Positions 1-8,151 of a stretch of DNA of 64,000 nt are shown here, piece by piece. Numbering within the stretch: position 1 is the first letter of the stretch; each line of letters starts with the position of its first letter. The position numbers were made by a program, and so were the translations under genes. Source of the stretch: Vicinamibacterales bacterium (GTDB taxonomy: Bacteria > Acidobacteriota > Vicinamibacteria > Vicinamibacterales > 2-12-FULL-66-21); the NCBI GenBank assembly GCA_035699745.1, contig DASSPH010000099.1, forward strand, positions 62,001-126,000, read 5' to 3'. The notes under the pieces were generated by a model that saw nothing but the letters and a program-made list of their open reading frames with translations, ran no database searches and was not told where the DNA came from.

Positions 1-1
1 G

Positions 2-2341
2 ATGGCGACCAACAACTTCCTGAACATGGCGGCGATCGTCGGTGCCTCCGCCGCACTGTGGCTCGCGCGGGACATCGCCGGCCTCACGGCGGATCGCATC
101 GTGCTGGTGTTCGGCGTGCTGACGCTGGCGGCCAGCGTCTACGTCCTCACCGTCGTCCCCGAGTTCCTCCTGCGCTTCTGCCTGTGGCTGCTGACGCACA
201 CCATCTACCGCATCAGGATCGTCGGCCAGGAGCACGTCCCCTCGCGCGGACCGGCGCTGCTGGTCTGCAATCACCTGTCGCACGTGGATGGCGCGCTCGT
301 CGGTGCGTGCATTCAGCGCTTCGTGCGGTTCCTCGTCTACAAGCCTTACTACGAGCATTGGGCGGTGAACCCGCTGCTGCGCATGCTGCACGCCATCCCG
401 GTCGCGGGCGGACGCGACGCGGTCGGCGCGATCGAAGCGGCGCGGCGCGAACTCCGCAACGGGCACGTCGTCTGCATCTTCGCGGAGGGAGCGATCAGCC
501 GCACCGGGAATCTGCTCCCCTTCAAGCGGGGCCTGGAGCGGATCGTCGACGGGCTCGACGTGCCGATCGTCCCGGTGTACCTGGATCGGGTCTGGGGCAG
601 CGTCTTCAGCTTCAAGGGGGGACGATTCCTCTGGAAATGGCCCGCGCGCCTTCCCTATCCGGTGACGGTCGCATTCGGCCCGCCGCTGCCGCCGGCGACG
701 CCTGCCGCCGAGGTGCGCGTGGCGCTGATGACGGTGGGGGCGCAGGCGACGTCGCTGCGGCGCCGATCGCGCGAGACCCTCGGCCGCGCGTTCATCGCGT
801 CCGCGAAACGCCGCTGGGGCGCCTTCTGCATGGCCGACTCCGCCACGCGTGAGCTGACATACGGCCGCGCCCTGACGGCCGCGCTCCTGCTCTCGCGCTG
901 GCTGCGGCGAACCAGGGAGGCGGAGCCCAACGTCGGCGTGCTGCTGCCTGCCTCGGTGGGCGGCGCGCTGACCAACATCGCGATCGCGATCGCCGGCAAG
1001 ACGTCGGTCAACCTGAACTTCACCGCCGGCCCTGCTGCGATGAGCGCGGCGATCGAACGCTGCGGCATCCGCACCATCGTGACCTCACGCACGTTCCTCG
1101 CCAGGGCGGATCTCGCGCCGATGGCCGGCATGGTCTTCCTCGAGGATGTGATCGCGGGCGTCCCGGCCTTCAGAAAAGCGGCGGTCTTCGCCGCCGCGCG
1201 CGTATTGCCCCCGGCGCTGCTCTCGCGCATCTACTCGCGCGACGGCGACTCCGGGGCGCTCGCCACGATCGTCTTTTCGAGCGGCAGCACCGGCATGCCG
1301 AAAGGGGTGATGCTGAGCCACGCCAACATCCTCGCCAACACCGACGCCGTCGCGCAGGTCTTCCAGTTGCGCGAGGACGACGTCATCGTGGGTGTGCTGC
1401 CCTTCTTTCATTCGTTCGGCTTTTCGATCACGCTGTGGCTGCCGATGGTCCAGGGGTTCGGCGCGGCGTATCACCCCAACCCGATGGACGGGAAGGCCGT
1501 CGGCGAGATCGCCGCGAAGCACCGCGGCACGATCCTCGTGAGCACGCCGACCTTCTACGCGTCCTACGTCCGCAAGTGCCGGCCGGAGCAGTTCGCCCAC
1601 GTGCGGTACGCGCTCGCCGGCGCCGAGAAGCTGCGTGAGCCGATCGCGGCCGCGTTCAAGGAGCGCTTCGGCATCACCCTGCTGGAAGGCTACGGCTGCA
1701 CGGAGATGTCGCCGGTCGTCGCCGTGAACGCGCCCGACGTGCACGACGACGGCCAGCACCAGCGCGCGACGCGCGCCGGGACCGTGGGGCATCCGCTGCC
1801 CGGCGTCGTCGCGAAGGTCGTCGACCTCGAGACCGGCGAAGGGCCGCTGATCGGGCGCGACGGTCTGCTGCTGGTCGCCGGCCCGAACCGGATGCAGGGC
1901 TACATCGGCGAGGCCGAGCGGACCGCGGAGGCGATCCGCGACGGATGGTATGCGACCGGGGACATCGCGTGCATGGACGAGGACGGGTTCATCCGCATCA
2001 CGGATCGCGTGTCGCGGTTCAGCAAGATTGCGGGGGAAATGGTGCCGCACATGAAGCTCGAGGAGCAGATCCAGGCTCTGCTGGATCCGCAGTTCGCCTG
2101 CGCGGTGACCGCCGTGTCCGACGACGCCCGCGGCGAGCGGCTGGTCGCGTTCTTCACGGATCCGGCGCTGGCGGCCGCGGAGCTGTGGGAGCGGCTGTGC
2201 CGGAGCGAGCTGCCCCGGCTGTGGATCCCGAAACGCGAAGACCTCCGGTTCATAGACGCGATCCCGACGCTCGGGAGCGGCAAGGTGGATTTGCGCGCCG
2301 TGCGGCAGCTCGCCGCCGGCGCCGGTGAAGCGGTGGCATGA
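2..2341 (+). CDS. aas: Aas-type acyltransferase / acyl-ACP synthetase fusion, probably 5'-partial
   Basis: A bifunctional lysophospholipid acyltransferase plus AMP-forming acyl-carrier ligase, expected to re-acylate lysophospholipids at the inner membrane. Residues 1-60 look like the last two membrane helices of an MFS (LplT-like) domain. A PlsC-type acyltransferase follows, with the H-x4-D motif at about His91/Asp96 and an EGxxS-like motif near 160. The ligase domain carries the AMP-binding loop SSGSTGMPKG near residue 425. In MFS-acyltransferase-ligase fusions the MFS part is about 400 residues, so the true start is probably left of the window and the ATG at base 2 is internal. It ends 1 bp before the next gene's ATG. 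The domain call is firm; the partial status is inferred. Confidence 0.85.
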   Translation: MATNNFLNMAAIVGASAALWLARDIAGLTADRIVLVFGVLTLAASVYVLTVVPEFLLRFCLWLLTHTIYRIRIVGQEHVPSRGPALLVCNHLSHVDGALVGACIQRFVRFLVYKPYYEHWAVNPLLRMLHAIPVAGGRDAVGAIEAARRELRNGHVVCIFAEGAISRTGNLLPFKRGLERIVDGLDVPIVPVYLDRVWGSVFSFKGGRFLWKWPARLPYPVTVAFGPPLPPATPAAEVRVALMTVGAQATSLRRRSRETLGRAFIASAKRRWGAFCMADSATRELTYGRALTAALLLSRWLRRTREAEPNVGVLLPASVGGALTNIAIAIAGKTSVNLNFTAGPAAMSAAIERCGIRTIVTSRTFLARADLAPMAGMVFLEDVIAGVPAFRKAAVFAAARVLPPALLSRIYSRDGDSGALATIVFSSGSTGMPKGVMLSHANILANTDAVAQVFQLREDDVIVGVLPFFHSFGFSITLWLPMVQGFGAAYHPNPMDGKAVGEIAAKHRGTILVSTPTFYASYVRKCRPEQFAHVRYALAGAEKLREPIAAAFKERFGITLLEGYGCTEMSPVVAVNAPDVHDDGQHQRATRAGTVGHPLPGVVAKVVDLETGEGPLIGRDGLLLVAGPNRMQGYIGEAERTAEAIRDGWYATGDIACMDEDGFIRITDRVSRFSKIAGEMVPHMKLEEQIQALLDPQFACAVTAVSDDARGERLVAFFTDPALAAAELWERLCRSELPRLWIPKREDLRFIDAIPTLGSGKVDLRAVRQLAAGAGEAVA

Positions 2342-2342
2342 C

Positions 2343-4526
2343 ATGGAAATCCTGATTGCGCTGTTGATCGCCGCGCTGGTGATGATCGCGCCGCTGATCG
2401 CCGCGGTGATCTCGTTCCTGCGGATCCGCGCGCTGCGCGGAGAGGTGGACGGGTTGCGCGCGCGGATCGGACGGCTCGAGGCGCGCGCCGAGGGAGAGGC
2501 GCGGGGAGCGAGAGAGGAAAGGGCGGCTGCACCCGTCGCGCGGGTGCCCCCTCCGCCACCGCGTGTCGACCCGGTGGCGCCCCCCGTACGCCCCGCCCCC
2601 GTACGGCCCGTCCCCGTACAGCCGGCAGCGCACGAGCCGGCGCTTCCCGAGTCCGAGCCCCCGGACTCCCTCGAGGCTCGCATCGGCGGGCGCTGGCTGT
2701 TGAACGTGGGGATCGCCGCGATCGTCATCGGCGTCGCCTACTTCGAGAAGCTCGCGATCGACAACAACTGGATCAGTGAGACCGCGCGCGTGATTCAGGG
2801 GGGCGTGTTCGGCGCGCTGCTGGTCGCCGCCGGCGGCTGGTTCGTGCGCCGCGGGTACCGCACCTACGGACAGATGATCACGGGCGGCGGCGTCGCGGTG
2901 ATGTACGTGTCGATCTACGCCGCGTTCAACTATTACCGGTTGATCGATCGCCCGGCCGCCTTCGTCATGCTCGTCGCCGTGAGCGCGCTCGGCGCCTGGC
3001 TCGCCGATCGGCACGCGTCACAGGGGCTTGCGATCTTTGCCGTCGGCGGCGGCTTTGTCACCCCGTTCCTGCTGCCCGGCAACACCGACGCGCAGGTCGC
3101 GCTGTTCACCTACGACGCCATCCTGATCGCCGGCACCGTCTTCCTCGCCGGACGCCGCGACTGGCCGTTCCTGCACGTCGTCAGCTACCTGTTCACGCTG
3201 ATCACGATCGCGGCGTGGGCGGATCGCTTCTACAACCCGTCCACGTACGCGCATTACGTCCGTACCGAGCTGTTCTTCACGCTCTTCTGCGGCATGTTCG
3301 TCGCAATCGCGCTGCGCTGCAGAGGCGAGGACGCGCCGGCGGCGCGGTTCGCGGCGCTGTTGTTGTGGACGGCGCCCGCCGCGTACTACCTCGCCTCGCT
3401 CGTCGTTCTCTCGTGGCACGCCGTGCCGTTCCTGGTCTGGTTGATTTGCGTGATGCTCGCCGGCGCCGTTCTCGCGGTGCGCCGGGCTCCCTGGATCGGA
3501 CTTGCCGTGTGGACCGCCGTCGCGGTTCCGCTCCTTGGATGGACCCAGGCGTACGGCGGCCTCGAGTGGCTGACGCCTGGCCTCGCCGCGATCGCCGGGA
3601 TCTACACCATCGCGCTCGCGGCGCAGCTCCGCATCATGGACGGCAGCCGGCCGATCGGTCCCGCTGAAATCGCCTGGCTGCACGGCAACGGGCTGGTGAT
3701 GTTCGCCGCCGCGTACCTGCTGCTCGAAGAGACGCACCTCGCCGTCACCGGTCCCCTGGCCGCCGTCTTTGCCGTCTGGCAGGGAGTGCTCGCCGCATCG
3801 CTGCCCGGCAGATCGCGCGATCACGCGCTCCATTTCGCCGGGCTGGCGTTCTCGCTGCTGACCGTCGCCGTGGCGCTGCAGTACGACGGCCCGGCGGTGA
3901 CCGTGGCGTGGGCCGCAGAGGGGGCGGCGCTCGTCGCGCTCGGTCTGCAGGAGCGGCGCGACTGGCTGCGCGCGGCGGGCGCGGCGCTGCTCGGCATCGC
4001 CGTGGTTCGCGCGCTCGAACTGCTCGTCACTCCGCCGCCGGCCAACTACGCGGTCATCCTGAGTCCTCGCGCGGCAAGCACCGCGTTCGTCGTCGCGCTC
4101 TGCTACGTCACCGCCTGGCTGCACTGGAGATACGCCGACCGCCGCGGCAGGGACGCCGGCATCGGCGCCGGCCTCCTGGTAGCGCAGTTCGTCACCGTTG
4201 CGCTGCTGACCCACGAGATTCGCGCGTTCTTCGCCGTCCGCCACATCCCGTTCCGCGGCGAACTGATGACATCCGTGACGTGGGGCGGGTACGCGACCGC
4301 GCTGATCCTCGTGGGTCTTTACCGGCGCTATGCGCCGTTCCGCTACTTCGGGATCGCGCTGTTCGGGATCACGATTTTGAAAGTGTTTTTCGGGGATCTG
4401 GCCGGACTGCAGCAGATCTACAGGGTCCTGAGCTTCATCGGCCTCGGCGTTCTGCTGCTGCTGACGTCCTACCTCTACCAGCGGATGCGGGGCGCGATTC
4501 TCGGAGGGAAGGGTCCGGACGGGTGA
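2343..4526 (+). CDS. DUF2339 polytopic membrane protein
   Basis: A large inner-membrane protein (727 aa) of the DUF2339 type; function unknown. It begins with one hydrophobic helix, then a short charged coiled segment (about residues 25-65) and a Pro-rich linker with repeated PxRPxPVxP-like motifs. More than twenty hydrophobic segments follow, starting near GGRWLLNVGIAAIVIG. A GTG 18 bp upstream would overlap the previous gene; the ATG at 2343 is preferred because it starts directly with the hydrophobic helix. It is likely cotranscribed with the upstream aas-like gene because of the 1-bp gap. Confidence 0.8.
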   Translation: MEILIALLIAALVMIAPLIAAVISFLRIRALRGEVDGLRARIGRLEARAEGEARGAREERAAAPVARVPPPPPRVDPVAPPVRPAPVRPVPVQPAAHEPALPESEPPDSLEARIGGRWLLNVGIAAIVIGVAYFEKLAIDNNWISETARVIQGGVFGALLVAAGGWFVRRGYRTYGQMITGGGVAVMYVSIYAAFNYYRLIDRPAAFVMLVAVSALGAWLADRHASQGLAIFAVGGGFVTPFLLPGNTDAQVALFTYDAILIAGTVFLAGRRDWPFLHVVSYLFTLITIAAWADRFYNPSTYAHYVRTELFFTLFCGMFVAIALRCRGEDAPAARFAALLLWTAPAAYYLASLVVLSWHAVPFLVWLICVMLAGAVLAVRRAPWIGLAVWTAVAVPLLGWTQAYGGLEWLTPGLAAIAGIYTIALAAQLRIMDGSRPIGPAEIAWLHGNGLVMFAAAYLLLEETHLAVTGPLAAVFAVWQGVLAASLPGRSRDHALHFAGLAFSLLTVAVALQYDGPAVTVAWAAEGAALVALGLQERRDWLRAAGAALLGIAVVRALELLVTPPPANYAVILSPRAASTAFVVALCYVTAWLHWRYADRRGRDAGIGAGLLVAQFVTVALLTHEIRAFFAVRHIPFRGELMTSVTWGGYATALILVGLYRRYAPFRYFGIALFGITILKVFFGDLAGLQQIYRVLSFIGLGVLLLLTSYLYQRMRGAILGGKGPDG

Positions 4527-4568
4527 CGTTTGCCGGAGCTCTGCCAGAGGGTTCATACTACCTGCCAC

Positions 4569-5264
4569 GTGTCGAAACCGCGCGGTGGGTATCCTCTGGC
4601 AGCTGCTGTCGCCGCCGCGGTCTGCCTCGGCATGGCCCCGTCCCGGGGCTCCGAGCCGCAGACCGGCCGGCTGCAAGGCCGCGTCACGATTACGGTTCCG
4701 GTCACGAAGGCGCCGCCGTCCGCCGCGTACGGCGCGCGGCGGGTGGAGAAAGGACCGGCTGAGACGGCCTCCGAGCTGACCAACGTCATCGTGTTCCTGG
4801 ACGATGCCCCGAAGCCGGCGGCTCTTCAGCCGACGCGGGCGCGGATCGTTCAGGAGAACGAGACCTTCGTCCCGCGCGTGGTCGCCATCACCCGCGGATC
4901 CACGGTCGATTTCCCCAACGCGGACCCCTTCTTTCACGACGTCTTCTCGCTGTCTCGCGCCGGAACGTTCGACCTCGGGTCGTATCCCCGCGGCCAGACC
5001 AAGTCGCAGCAGTTCCGCCGCGCGGGCCTCATCAAGGTCTACTGCCATATCCACTCGCACATGTCGGCGAGCATCATGGTGTTCGACCACCCCTACTTCA
5101 CCATCCCCCGCGCCGACGGGACGTTTTCGATCGACGACGTGCCGCCCGGGACCTACAAGGTCAGCGCCTGGCACGAGCGGATCGGAGAAAACACGCAGCC
5201 GGTCCGCATCGAGCCGGGGCGCCCCTCGGAAATTCACTTCGCGCTGCCGATAGCCTCCAGATGA
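4569..5264 (+). CDS. Exported cupredoxin-like protein with a C-terminal Ig/carboxypeptidase-regulatory-like region
   Basis: A predicted exported protein of about 231 aa, resembling the methylamine-utilisation/plastocyanin-like proteins found near sensors in Acidobacteriota. The chosen GTG start gives a signal peptide: a basic start, an AAAVAAAVCLG core and a cleavage zone around PSRGS. A longer TTG start at 4530 is possible but would put 13 polar residues before the signal. The mature part has a cupredoxin-like segment with a His near 'PFFHDVF', then the cluster CHIHSHM (plausible copper ligands), and ends in a 'GTFSIDDVPPGTYKVSAWHE' carboxypeptidase-regulatory-like strand pattern. Its stop overlaps the start of the HD-GYP gene (ATGA), so the two are probably translationally coupled. 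Confidence 0.7.
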   Translation: MSKPRGGYPLAAAVAAAVCLGMAPSRGSEPQTGRLQGRVTITVPVTKAPPSAAYGARRVEKGPAETASELTNVIVFLDDAPKPAALQPTRARIVQENETFVPRVVAITRGSTVDFPNADPFFHDVFSLSRAGTFDLGSYPRGQTKSQQFRRAGLIKVYCHIHSHMSASIMVFDHPYFTIPRADGTFSIDDVPPGTYKVSAWHERIGENTQPVRIEPGRPSEIHFALPIASR

Positions 5265-6952
5265 TGGCGCCGCGCACTCCGCGCTTCGTGGTCCGGACGA
5301 TGGCGACGACGTTTGCGACCGTCGTCTTCATTCTCGGCGCGGTGCTGCTGGTCGTGACGCTCACCGTCCGCGAGCGGATGCGGACCACGGTGATCGAGCA
5401 CCTGTCGACGCAGCAGGGGGTGCTGCGGACGCTCGAGCAGCGGCGCCTGGCGGAGATGCAGTCGCAGGCGCAGATGCTGGCGGAGTCCCCTACCGTCAAG
5501 GCGGCGATGGACACCTACCACTCGGAAGCCCGCATGGCGGACGGCGACGGGCGCACGCAGCTGCTCGTCACCGTCAGCCGCGAGCTCGAGGAGCTGGCGT
5601 CGCGGATCCGGCCCGACATCATCGCCGTCACCGACCCGGCCGGCCTGGTGATCGCCGCGTCGGGCCGCCGGCGGGCGGACTGGCCGCGGGAACTGCCCAA
5701 CAGCGCCGCGGCGGAGTTCGTCACCACGCCCGGCGGAATCTTCCGCGTCGCCGCGGCGCCCTTCGTCGTGCAGCAGACGCTCGTCGGCTACCTCCAGCTC
5801 GGGAGCGCGCTGGACGGCGACTATGCGGCGCAGATCACCTCGCTCTCCGGGACCGGCACCCTGATCGCGGCGAACGGCGCGGTCGTGGCGAGCACGCTGC
5901 CGCCGCGCGCCACCCGGGCGCTGACGCCGCCGGTGCTTGCCGCGATGCCCGACGCCGACATCGTGGATCTCGACGGCGAGCAGTACGCGGTCCGCACGCT
6001 GCTGCGGCATGGCGATCTCGCCGTCTACACGATGGACTCGATTGAAGCCTCGGCGCGTGCGATCCTCGGCACGACGGTGCGCGCGCTCGGCATCATCGCC
6101 TTGTGCTCGCTGGCGCTGGCGGCGATTGCCAGCATGTGGCTCGCGCGCACGCTGGCGCGGCCCATCGACACGCTGTCGCGATCGCTGACGGCGCTCGCCT
6201 CGTCGCGCGACTTCGACCGTCCGGTGGCGCGCACCGGATCGAGCGTCGAAGTCGATGCCCTGACCGACACGTTCAACTCGCTCATGTCGACCGTCGCCGC
6301 CGCCGAGGAGGAGACCCGCAGCACGTACGTCGGCGCCATACGGGCGCTCGCGCTGGCGCTCGACGCGCGCGATCCGTACACGGCGGGGCACTCCGAGCGT
6401 GTCAGCACGATCTCCGTGACGGTCGGCCATCACATGGGGCTGGGCGAAGACGACCTCGACACCCTCCGCCTCGGCGCGCTGCTGCACGACATCGGCAAGA
6501 TCGGCATCAGCGACGACGTGCTGCGCAAGGCGGGACCGTTGACGGCGGTCGAGTACGAGGCGATCAAGCAGCATCCCGTCACCGGAGCGCGCATCCTGCG
6601 GTCGGTCGCGTTCCTGGCGCGGCACCTGCCGATCGTCGAGCTGCACCACGAGCGGCCCGACGGCAAGGGCTACCCCTACGGCCGCCTCGCCGACGAGATC
6701 CCGGTCCTGGCGCGGATCGTCCACGTCGTCGATGCCTTCGACGCGATGACGAGCGCGCGCGCGTATCGTCCCGCGCGCAGCGCCGCCGAAGCGCTGCAGG
6801 AGCTCTGGCGGCACGCCGGATCGCAGTTCGACGCCGACGTCGTGCAGGCGCTGGCCGCGGTCGCGCCGACGCTGCGCCTCGAGCAGGAACGGCACGACGT
6901 GGCTCACGCCCACGCGCCGCGCTCGACCCTGGTCACCTTCCCACGCGCATGA
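5261..6952 (+). CDS. Membrane sensor with HAMP and HD-GYP phosphodiesterase domain
   Basis: A predicted cyclic-di-GMP phosphodiesterase (563 aa). An N-terminal helix (about 17-38) and a second one near 270-295 flank a periplasmic sensing region; a HAMP-like linker follows. The HD domain shows HDIGKIGI at about residues 409-416, and the diagnostic HHERxDGxGYP motif is near 462-472, so catalytic residues look intact. It overlaps the preceding cupredoxin-like gene by 4 bp, suggesting that the exported protein and the sensor act together. Its own last codons overlap the next ATG. The signal sensed cannot be told from sequence. Confidence 0.88.
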   Translation: MMAPRTPRFVVRTMATTFATVVFILGAVLLVVTLTVRERMRTTVIEHLSTQQGVLRTLEQRRLAEMQSQAQMLAESPTVKAAMDTYHSEARMADGDGRTQLLVTVSRELEELASRIRPDIIAVTDPAGLVIAASGRRRADWPRELPNSAAAEFVTTPGGIFRVAAAPFVVQQTLVGYLQLGSALDGDYAAQITSLSGTGTLIAANGAVVASTLPPRATRALTPPVLAAMPDADIVDLDGEQYAVRTLLRHGDLAVYTMDSIEASARAILGTTVRALGIIALCSLALAAIASMWLARTLARPIDTLSRSLTALASSRDFDRPVARTGSSVEVDALTDTFNSLMSTVAAAEEETRSTYVGAIRALALALDARDPYTAGHSERVSTISVTVGHHMGLGEDDLDTLRLGALLHDIGKIGISDDVLRKAGPLTAVEYEAIKQHPVTGARILRSVAFLARHLPIVELHHERPDGKGYPYGRLADEIPVLARIVHVVDAFDAMTSARAYRPARSAAEALQELWRHAGSQFDADVVQALAAVAPTLRLEQERHDVAHAHAPRSTLVTFPRA

Positions 6953-7995
6953 CGACGCTCCGCTACGTGTCCTTCCCGGTCGCCGCTCTCCTGCTTGCGG
7001 GCGGGACTGCGGCGGCGCAGGAGGCGACGGGCGCGCGGGTCTCGGCCGAGACCGTCGTCTCGGCGTCCATGCTGTCGGGCAACGATCGTCCGGGCGTCGT
7101 CTTCGACGCGACCGGCCGCATCGACCTCGGGCGGGGCGCGACGATCGTGATCCGGCCGTGGGCGTGGCGCCGTCCGGACGCGACGTGGTCGACGCAGTGG
7201 TATCAGCTGCAGCTTCGGTATCAGACCCGCACTCGCGTGCCGCTGCGGTTCGACGCGGGCATCATCACGTCGCCGCTCGGCCTGAATACCCTGCAGATGC
7301 GCGCCGACATCAATCCGACGATCGCGCCGGTGTTCTATTACGTGGCCGCGCTGCCGCGCTTCGAGGCCGCGTTCGAGCGGCTGAATGCGATCACCGCGGG
7401 CTATCCGATCGGCGCCATGGTCAGCGCGTCCGGCGCGCGGTGGGACCTGCGCGGCGGCGTGACCGACGCGACGCCGGCGCGGCCGCGCGCCCCGGGCAGG
7501 ACGGACCAGCCGCCGGCGATGCCGCAGGCGATTCTCGGCGGCGGCGTCTCGCCGCTCCCCGGCGTCCGCGTCGGGGCAGGGTTCGCGCACGGCGGCTACC
7601 GCCGCGCGACCGCCGCCGCCCCGCGCGGCACGGCGACGGTGGTCAACCTCGAAGGAGAGTACGCCTTCAACCAGACCCGTCTCAGCGGCGAGTGGGTGCA
7701 GGATCGATTCCGCGCGGGAACGGCGACGTTCACGTCACGGTCGTTCTATGCGCAGGCCGTGCAGACGATCACGCCGAGGCTGTTCGGCGCCGGCCGCATC
7801 GTCCGCACGCAGTCGCCGCCCTTCTTCGTCTCCGGCCTCGTGGCACACCGCACGACGCTGGAGGTCACCGCCGGCTACCGGTTGACGACGGAGTGGACGA
7901 TCCGCGGCGGCTACATTCAGGAACGTCCCTACACGGGACCGGACTGGGAGCACCAGGCCGCGGTCTCGATCGTCTGGGCGAAGCGCTGGTACTAG
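6949..7995 (+). CDS. Putative outer-membrane beta-barrel (porin-like) protein
   Basis: A 348-aa exported protein with a clear Sec signal peptide (MTTLRY then a VAALLLAGG core, cleavage after AAAQ). The mature sequence alternates short amphipathic strands with turns (for example FDATGRIDLGRG, WYQLQLRYQTRTRVPLRFDAG) and ends in an aromatic-rich strand 'VSIVWAKRWY', typical of outer-membrane barrels. No catalytic motif is visible. Overlap with the HD-GYP stop (ATGA) makes it the third member of a coupled unit with the cupredoxin-like protein and the sensor. The exact family was not recognised. Confidence 0.6.
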   Translation: MTTLRYVSFPVAALLLAGGTAAAQEATGARVSAETVVSASMLSGNDRPGVVFDATGRIDLGRGATIVIRPWAWRRPDATWSTQWYQLQLRYQTRTRVPLRFDAGIITSPLGLNTLQMRADINPTIAPVFYYVAALPRFEAAFERLNAITAGYPIGAMVSASGARWDLRGGVTDATPARPRAPGRTDQPPAMPQAILGGGVSPLPGVRVGAGFAHGGYRRATAAAPRGTATVVNLEGEYAFNQTRLSGEWVQDRFRAGTATFTSRSFYAQAVQTITPRLFGAGRIVRTQSPPFFVSGLVAHRTTLEVTAGYRLTTEWTIRGGYIQERPYTGPDWEHQAAVSIVWAKRWY

Positions 7996-8084
7996 CGGCG
8001 GCGGCTGCCGCAGGCCAACTTGCGGCGCGACGAGCGGCTTGCGGGCAGCACGCGAACCGCGCCGGCGTCGAGGTGCAGGACTTC

Positions 8085-8136
8085 GTGAACCTTGCGCCCT
8101 CTGTGCGTCACGACTGCAGCCTCTGTGTTTTTGGGT
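8085..8136. repeat. Decayed 'cacagagg'-type intergenic repeat
   Basis: In the 156-bp gap between two convergent genes there are two imperfect copies of a CTCTGTG word (read leftwards, cacagagg), spaced about 30 bp apart and next to 'ttcacgaag'. They resemble the worn-down direct repeats seen at other gene ends in this window. No gene is seen in the gap. Weak evidence. Confidence 0.3.
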
Positions 8137-8151
8137 CGACGCTGCAGCCGG

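Noticed and set aside
3018-5237. Long reverse-strand open frame (over 700 codons) opposite the DUF2339 gene and its neighbour
   Set aside because: It is rich in Arg/Gly/Asp repeats with no domain or signal, typical of antisense frames in very GC-rich DNA, and the forward genes are well supported.
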